Shown: positions 1-6,676 of the stretch, in pieces
How the letters are laid out: every line of letters starts with the position of its first letter
How positions within the stretch are numbered: the first letter of the stretch is position 1
Assembly (NCBI GenBank): GCA_041476585.1
Contig: JBGOTT010000237.1
Span: 1-6,676 of the forward strand
Direction: 5' to 3'
Origin: JADGRQ01 sp041476585
Lineage (GTDB): Bacteria > Pseudomonadota > Gammaproteobacteria > Burkholderiales > SG8-39
DNA: 6,676 nucleotides
The notes under the pieces: generated by a model
What the model saw: only the letters and a program-made list of their open reading frames with translations
The model's database searches: none
Told to the model about the DNA's origin: nothing
Translations under genes and position numbers: made by a program

Positions 1-605
1 GAGGTGATGTTGGCGTTCACCACACCGGTCGCCATCGCCTGCGCGAGTTCGGCCGCCTGCACTGTCACCGGCTGCGCGCCGACGAGTTCCGCGATGCGCG
101 AGGTTGCAGGGTTGTAGGAGCGCATTTTCAGCCCTTTCATATCTGCGCCGCTCTTGAGTTCTTTGTTGGCATACACGCCCTGCGGTGGCCACGGCACGGA
201 GTACAGGACCCTCATCCCCTGCTTGGCGAAACGCTCATCGATGGCTTTCTTCGAAACATTGTGCAGCTTCGCCGCGTCGGCGTAGCTGGTGGCGAGGAAC
301 GGCACCGAGTCGACGCCGAACAGCGGATCCTCGTTCGAGTAACCCGACAGCAGGATTTCGCCGATCTGCGCCTGACCGCCCTGCACTGCGCGCTTGATCT
401 CGTTCGCCTTGAACAGCGATCCGGCGGCGTGCACCGTGATCGTGAGTTTGCCACCGGTGGCTTTGTCAACATCTGCCGCGAACTGCGCGACATTTTCGGT
501 GTGGAAATTAGTCGCCGCATAGGGCGTCGGCATGTCCCATTTGACCTGTGCCTGCACGGCCGACGCGAGCAGCGCCGCGGAGGTGAATGCGAATACGCGA
601 AGCAT
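1..605 (-). CDS. dctP: TRAP transporter solute-binding protein, DctP family (3' end beyond the window)
   Basis: Periplasmic binding protein that captures a carboxylate-type solute and delivers it to the DctQM membrane subunits of a sodium-driven TRAP transporter (known for the family). The first 201 residues are visible; the family is usually about 320-340, so roughly the last third lies off the left edge. Residues 1-19 form a signal peptide with a hydrophobic core and a V-Q-A cleavage site before Q20. The mature part opens with VKWDMPTPYAATNFHTENV, followed by the family blocks GGKLTITVHAAGSLFK (51-66), a GGQAQIGEILLSGY block (76-89), DSVPFLATSY (99-108) and MKGLKMRSYNPATSR (156-170). R162 is at the place of the family arginine that usually pairs with the substrate carboxylate. 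The start is supported by an AAGGAG site six bases upstream. It is the third member of a leftward gene group behind the flavoenzyme and the pxpA relic. DctQ and DctM are not in view. Substrate is unknown; 5-oxoproline or a hydroxy acid is only a guess from the neighbours. Confidence 0.93.
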   Translation of the reverse strand, partial: MLRVFAFTSAALLASAVQAQVKWDMPTPYAATNFHTENVAQFAADVDKATGGKLTITVHAAGSLFKANEIKRAVQGGQAQIGEILLSGYSNEDPLFGVDSVPFLATSYADAAKLHNVSKKAIDERFAKQGMRVLYSVPWPPQGVYANKELKSGADMKGLKMRSYNPATSRIAELVGAQPVTVQAAELAQAMATGVVNANIT

Positions 606-611
606 GCTGGT

Positions 612-617
612 CTCCTT
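612..617 (-). promoter_or_regulatory. Ribosome binding site of the TRAP binding-protein gene
   Basis: On the minus strand this reads AAGGAG, a near-perfect Shine-Dalgarno sequence, with six bases before the ATG at 605. It fixes the start codon just ahead of the signal peptide. It stands out because the two divergent genes that start near 2035 have nothing comparable. Confidence 0.8.
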
Positions 618-657
618 GATCAGTGCGTCGTGGGCGAAGCGCGATTCTACGCCATGA

Positions 658-819
658 TCAACACGGCGCCACCGAAACCCCCTCGCGCGCCAGCGCCGCG
701 CGCAGGCGGCGCACGAATTCGAGCGCATGCGGCTGGTCGCCGTGCACGCAAACCGTGTCGGCGCGAACCGCAACGTCGGCCCCGTTGACCGAGCGCACCT
801 TGCCCTCGCGCAGCCGGGC
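658..819 (-). pseudogene. pxpA: C-terminal relic of 5-oxoprolinase subunit A (PxpA, LamB/YcsF family)
   Basis: The reading frame ending at the TGA at 658-660 gives REGKVRSVNGADVAVRADTV followed by CVHGDQPHALEFVRRLRAAL and a short tail ending APC. This is the classic end of LamB/YcsF proteins, where a V(C/H)GD block and the pattern HAL-F---LR-AL are hallmarks. PxpA works with PxpB and PxpC to hydrolyse 5-oxoproline to glutamate using ATP (known for the family). A full PxpA is about 250 residues. Only about 50 are recognisable here, from roughly base 810 down, and the same frame meets a stop at 916-918. Just 275 bases separate the flavoenzyme stop from this stop, so a whole gene cannot fit. No good start codon or ribosome site precedes the recognisable part. 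I read it as a truncated remnant left by deletion. It is 52 bases ahead of the TRAP gene, on the same strand. Recognition of the C-terminal block is firm; the pseudogene status rests on the missing N-terminal four fifths. Confidence 0.82.
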
Positions 820-935
820 AGGGCGGGTCCGATTGCGGCATGAACAGCTGCAGCGACGTGCGCATGCGCGGTGTGACGCGCCGCGGGATCTCGAGCCTGC
901 GGCTCGATCCGCCAGTCAGGCTCGCGCGCCATTCG
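820..935 (-). other. Non-coding remainder between the flavoenzyme and the pxpA relic
   Basis: This 116-base stretch has no convincing gene. It begins right after the flavoenzyme stop and ends where PxpA similarity starts. A different minus frame opens with ATG at 930-932 and contains a short alanine-rich piece, AAAVHAAIGPALPGC, which loosely recalls the middle of PxpA proteins, but the match is too weak to call. The stretch also carries one copy of an 11-base direct repeat, cgattgcggca at 830-840, whose other copy (941-951) lies in the last codons of the flavoenzyme gene. It is most simply the scar of the deletion that destroyed pxpA. Confidence 0.4.
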
Positions 936-2034
936 TCAGTCGATTGCGGCAAGCACGGCTTCGGCGAGCGCCGGGCTGGCGGTCAGGCCGGGCGATTCGA
1001 TGCCGAACAGGTTCACCAGTCCTGCAACCCCATGCTGCGCGGGGCCCTGCACGACGAAATCTGAAGCGGGCTCGCCGGGTCCCGAGGTCTTCGGCCGGAT
1101 GCCCGCATAGCCGGGTTCGAGTGCGCCGTCGGGCAGCGCGGGCCAGTAGCGCCGGATTGCCGCATAAAAGCGTTCGGCGCGGCCCGGGTCCACCGTGTAA
1201 TCGATGCGCTCGATCCACTCCACGTCCGGCCCGAAGCGCGCACGCCCGCCGAGGTCGAGCGTGACGTGCACGCCGAGGCCGCCGGGCTCGGGCACCGGAT
1301 AGATCAGGTGAGAGAACGGCGAGCGCCGCGCGAGCGTGTAGTAGTTGCCCTTGGCGTAAAACTCAGGCGGCGCCATTTCGGGTGGATAGCCTTCGATGCG
1401 CCGTGCGACCGAGGGTGCGGTCATGCCGGCGCTATTCACCACCGTCCGCGCTGCGACACGCATCGGTTCGGCCCCACCGACCTCGAGTTCGATGCGGCGG
1501 TCGCGGACGCGGGCGCGCAACAGCGGGCTCTTCAGTGCGAGCATCGCACCGGCTTCCTCGGCGTCACCCAGGTAGGCGAGCATCAGTGCATGGCTGTCGA
1601 TGATTCCGGTGGACGGCGAATGCAACGCCGCGACGCAATGCAGCTCGGGTTCCATCGCGACGGCTTGCGCGGCGCTGATGCGCACCACGTCGGTCACACC
1701 GTTGGCTTGAGCCTTCGCCCGGATGGCTTCCAGCTCGTCGAGCTGCGCCGCGTCGGTGGCGACGATCAGCTTGCCGCAGCGCGCGTACGGCACGCCGTGT
1801 TCCACGCAGTACCGGTACAGGCGCTCGCGCCCTTGCACGCACAGGCGCGCCTTCAACGAACCAGCCGGGTAGTAAATGCCGGCGTGGATCACCTCGGAGT
1901 TTCGCGAACTGGTATGCGTTCCGATGGTATCTTCGGCCTCGAGGATAATTACTTCGCGGCCGGCGAGGGCGAGCGCGCGCGCCGCGGCGAGCCCGACGAC
2001 ACCCGCGCCGATCACGATCGCATCGACGATTTCC

Positions 2035-2036
<2 letters not shown>
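936..2036 (-). CDS. FAD-dependent oxidoreductase, DAO family, L-2-hydroxyglutarate dehydrogenase type
   Basis: A complete soluble flavoenzyme of 366 residues. It opens with a Rossmann FAD-binding fold: strand IVDAIVIGAGVVGLAAARAL with the GxGxxG glycines at 10, 12 and 15, and the acidic ribose-binding E33 at the end of the second strand (VIILEAE). The block THTSSRNSEVIHAGIYYP (40-57) and the C-terminal GLVNLFGIESPGLTASPALA are typical of the group containing L-2-hydroxyglutarate dehydrogenase/oxidase (LhgO, L2HGDH), as is GYAGIRPK near the C-terminus. Expected chemistry is FAD-linked oxidation of an L-2-hydroxy acid, for example L-2-hydroxyglutarate to 2-oxoglutarate; other 2-hydroxy- or amino-acid substrates are possible. 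The start at 2036 is forced: it lies eight residues before the GAGVVG glycines, later codons would cut into the first strand, and earlier in-frame ATGs would lie well inside the oppositely oriented oxoprolinase gene. No Shine-Dalgarno is visible before it. It heads the leftward group with the pxpA relic and TRAP gene. Confidence 0.9.
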
Positions 2037-5658
<3,622 letters not shown>

Positions 5659-5660
5659 GT

Positions 5661-5677
5661 CCGAGAAGAGATTTCGG
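5661..5677 (+). terminator. Weak hairpin just after the oxoprolinase stop, possible terminator
   Basis: The bases ccgagaagagatttcgg can fold into a six-pair stem (ccgaga with tttcgg, including one G-T pair) around a five-base loop, starting two bases after the stop codon. No run of T follows beyond attt, so it is a poor Rho-independent terminator. The rest of the 70-base gap holds a 12-base perfect palindrome, cggcgtacgccg at 5685-5696, with no loop and no assigned role. No promoter or Shine-Dalgarno for the next gene could be fixed in the gap. Confidence 0.2.
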
Positions 5678-5728
5678 ATTTCGCCGGCGTACGCCGCAAC
5701 GGCCGAGAACCATACGCTGGCAGCAACC

Positions 5729-6676
5729 ATGGACCAACAGTCGATTTTTTCCAAGACCGGAAAGGGGATGCTGGAGGCTTCCGGCAAGACCAGCGTGCTG
5801 CCGCGCGCGACCCGCAAGATCCTTTCGGAAATCGATGGCAAATCCACGGTGTCCGAACTGCTGAAGAAATTTCCCGCCCTCGGCGGTGGCAAGCTCGAAC
5901 TGGCCCTCGCACAGATGCAAAAAGAGGGATTCCTGCGCGAGCGCATTTCCGCCGAGCCTGCCGCGATGCCGGTGCGTCCGCAGGCGAGCGCTCCGCGACC
6001 GATCAAAGACGGCGACGACCTCGATTTCACGGCCTCAGGGGTATTTTCAGAGTCGGATCTCGCCAGGGCGCGCGAGGACGCTGCGCGGGACCTCGCCCGC
6101 AAGCAAAAGGAGGAAGCCGATCGCAAGTTGCGGGAGGCCGCGGAAATCCAGGCGCGGCGGGAGGCACAAGCCAAGGCGGCCGCGTTTGCGGAGATGCAGG
6201 CGAAGGCACGCGCGCTTGCCGAAGCGACTGCGAGGGCGAAAGCGGAAGCCGAAGCGACGGCTAAAGCGGAGGCCGAAGCGCAGGCGCGCCGCGAAGCAGA
6301 AGAAATCGCACGCAAGGAAGCCGAGGCGCGTGAGGCCAAGGAGAGGGCGCTGCGCGAGATCGAGGAATTGCGCCGGCAGCTCGAGGAAAAACGCAAGGCG
6401 CGCGAGGAAACGGAGCGCAAGGCGAAACAGGAAGCCGAGCGGATCGCGCGCGAGGCGGAAGAGAAGGCTCGACGCGAGGCAGAAGAGCAAGCCCGGCATG
6501 AGGCGGAAGAGCAAGCCAAGCGCGAGGCCGAGGAGAAGGCGCGGCGCGAAGCCGAAGAGAAAGCGCGACGCGAGGCCGAAGAGAAGGCTCGACGCGAGGC
6601 AGAAGAGCAAGCCCGGCATGAGGCGGAAGAGCAAGCCAAGCGCGAGGCCGAGGAGAAGGCGCGGCGCGAAGCCGAA
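5729..6676 (+). CDS. Unrecognised protein: small N-terminal helical domain plus long charged octad-repeat helix (3' end beyond window)
   Basis: An open frame of 316 codons runs to the right edge without a stop. ATG 5729 is the only start codon in this frame within the gap after the oxoprolinase gene; the region before it lacks a clear ribosome site. Residues 1-75 look like a compact folded domain: a short strand-like lead-in, then ATRKILSEIDGKSTVSELLK and KLELALAQMQKEGFLRER, a layout that recalls a winged-helix or wHTH-like module (inference from pattern; similar N-termini occur in betaproteobacterial proteins as I recall them). Residues 76-110 are a Pro- and Asp-containing linker. From about 111 onward nearly everything is Ala, Glu, Lys, Arg and Gln, predicted continuous helix. 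It becomes a strict 8-residue repeat from 243. No signal peptide or membrane segment is visible, so it is probably cytoplasmic. It is not obviously linked to the oxoprolinase gene. TolA-like composition is superficial, since the TolA membrane anchor is missing. The off-window C-terminus would decide its role. Confidence 0.85.
   Translation, partial: MDQQSIFSKTGKGMLEASGKTSVLPRATRKILSEIDGKSTVSELLKKFPALGGGKLELALAQMQKEGFLRERISAEPAAMPVRPQASAPRPIKDGDDLDFTASGVFSESDLARAREDAARDLARKQKEEADRKLREAAEIQARREAQAKAAAFAEMQAKARALAEATARAKAEAEATAKAEAEAQARREAEEIARKEAEAREAKERALREIEELRRQLEEKRKAREETERKAKQEAERIAREAEEKARREAEEQARHEAEEQAKREAEEKARREAEEKARREAEEKARREAEEQARHEAEEQAKREAEEKARREAE
6455..6676 (+). repeat. 24-base (8-residue) tandem repeat with a 120-base higher-order period
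   Basis: Nine successive 24-base units (6455-6670) encode octads of the form AEEKARRE, with variants AEEQARHE and AEEQAKRE, in the order K-RRE, Q-RHE, Q-KRE, K-RRE, K-RRE, K-RRE, Q-RHE, Q-KRE, K-RRE. The order repeats after five octads, giving a 120-base super-repeat. Bases 6458-6556 and 6578-6676 are identical over all 99 bases, with the first difference to the left at 6457 versus 6577. The second copy reaches the window edge, so the array probably continues. Confidence 0.95.

Noticed and set aside
1919..1949. GATAAT at 1944-1949 as a -10 box for the oxoprolinase gene.
   Set aside because: No matching -35 at normal spacing, and the AT-rich bases are explained by Val-Ile-Ile-Leu-Glu codons of the flavoenzyme on the other strand.
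5685..5696. Perfect 12-base palindrome cggcgtacgccg as an operator or terminator.
   Set aside because: It has no loop or T-run for a terminator, no second copy, and no regulator gene nearby; short GC palindromes are common in such DNA.
6455..6676. A CRISPR array or non-coding satellite, given the regular tandem units.
   Set aside because: Units are contiguous with no spacers, the period is a multiple of three, and the frame stays open with a coherent octad peptide.

Overview
The window is GC-rich, densely coding bacterial DNA with strong G/C third-position bias. The gene content fits a proteobacterium, most likely a betaproteobacterium of the Burkholderiales type: a TRAP-transporter binding protein, a single-chain ATP-dependent 5-oxoprolinase, and a soluble DAO-family flavoenzyme. 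That taxonomic call is inferred from family knowledge and style only; there is no rRNA or marker gene.

Layout. On the minus strand, reading leftward from about 2036, lie a FAD oxidoreductase of the L-2-hydroxyglutarate dehydrogenase type (936-2036), a decayed C-terminal piece of the 5-oxoprolinase subunit PxpA (LamB/YcsF family, 658 to about 819), and the N-terminal 201 residues of a TRAP solute-binding protein (605 to beyond the left edge). On the plus strand, starting at the same four bases as the flavoenzyme, a 1207-residue HyuA-HyuB fused oxoprolinase runs from 2035 to 5658. After a 70-base gap, an unrecognised protein begins at 5729. It has a small folded N-terminal domain followed by a long charged helix built on an 8-residue repeat, and it runs off the right edge inside a 120-base tandem repeat.

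How the genes may work together (inference). 5-oxoprolinase makes L-glutamate from 5-oxoproline, and an L-2-hydroxyglutarate dehydrogenase would make 2-oxoglutarate. A TRAP binding protein would bring in a carboxylate. The relic of a second, unrelated type of 5-oxoprolinase (PxpA) inside the same gene group suggests that this neighbourhood has long handled 5-oxoproline or a related C5 compound, and that the single-chain enzyme may have made the Pxp system dispensable. The last gene looks unrelated to this metabolism.

The most unusual things seen are the divergent gene pair sharing one CATG for both start codons with no visible ribosome binding site on either side, the pxpA relic, and the octad-repeat helix gene with its recent exact DNA duplication. 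I did not find a clear new defence, mobile or RNA-based system.
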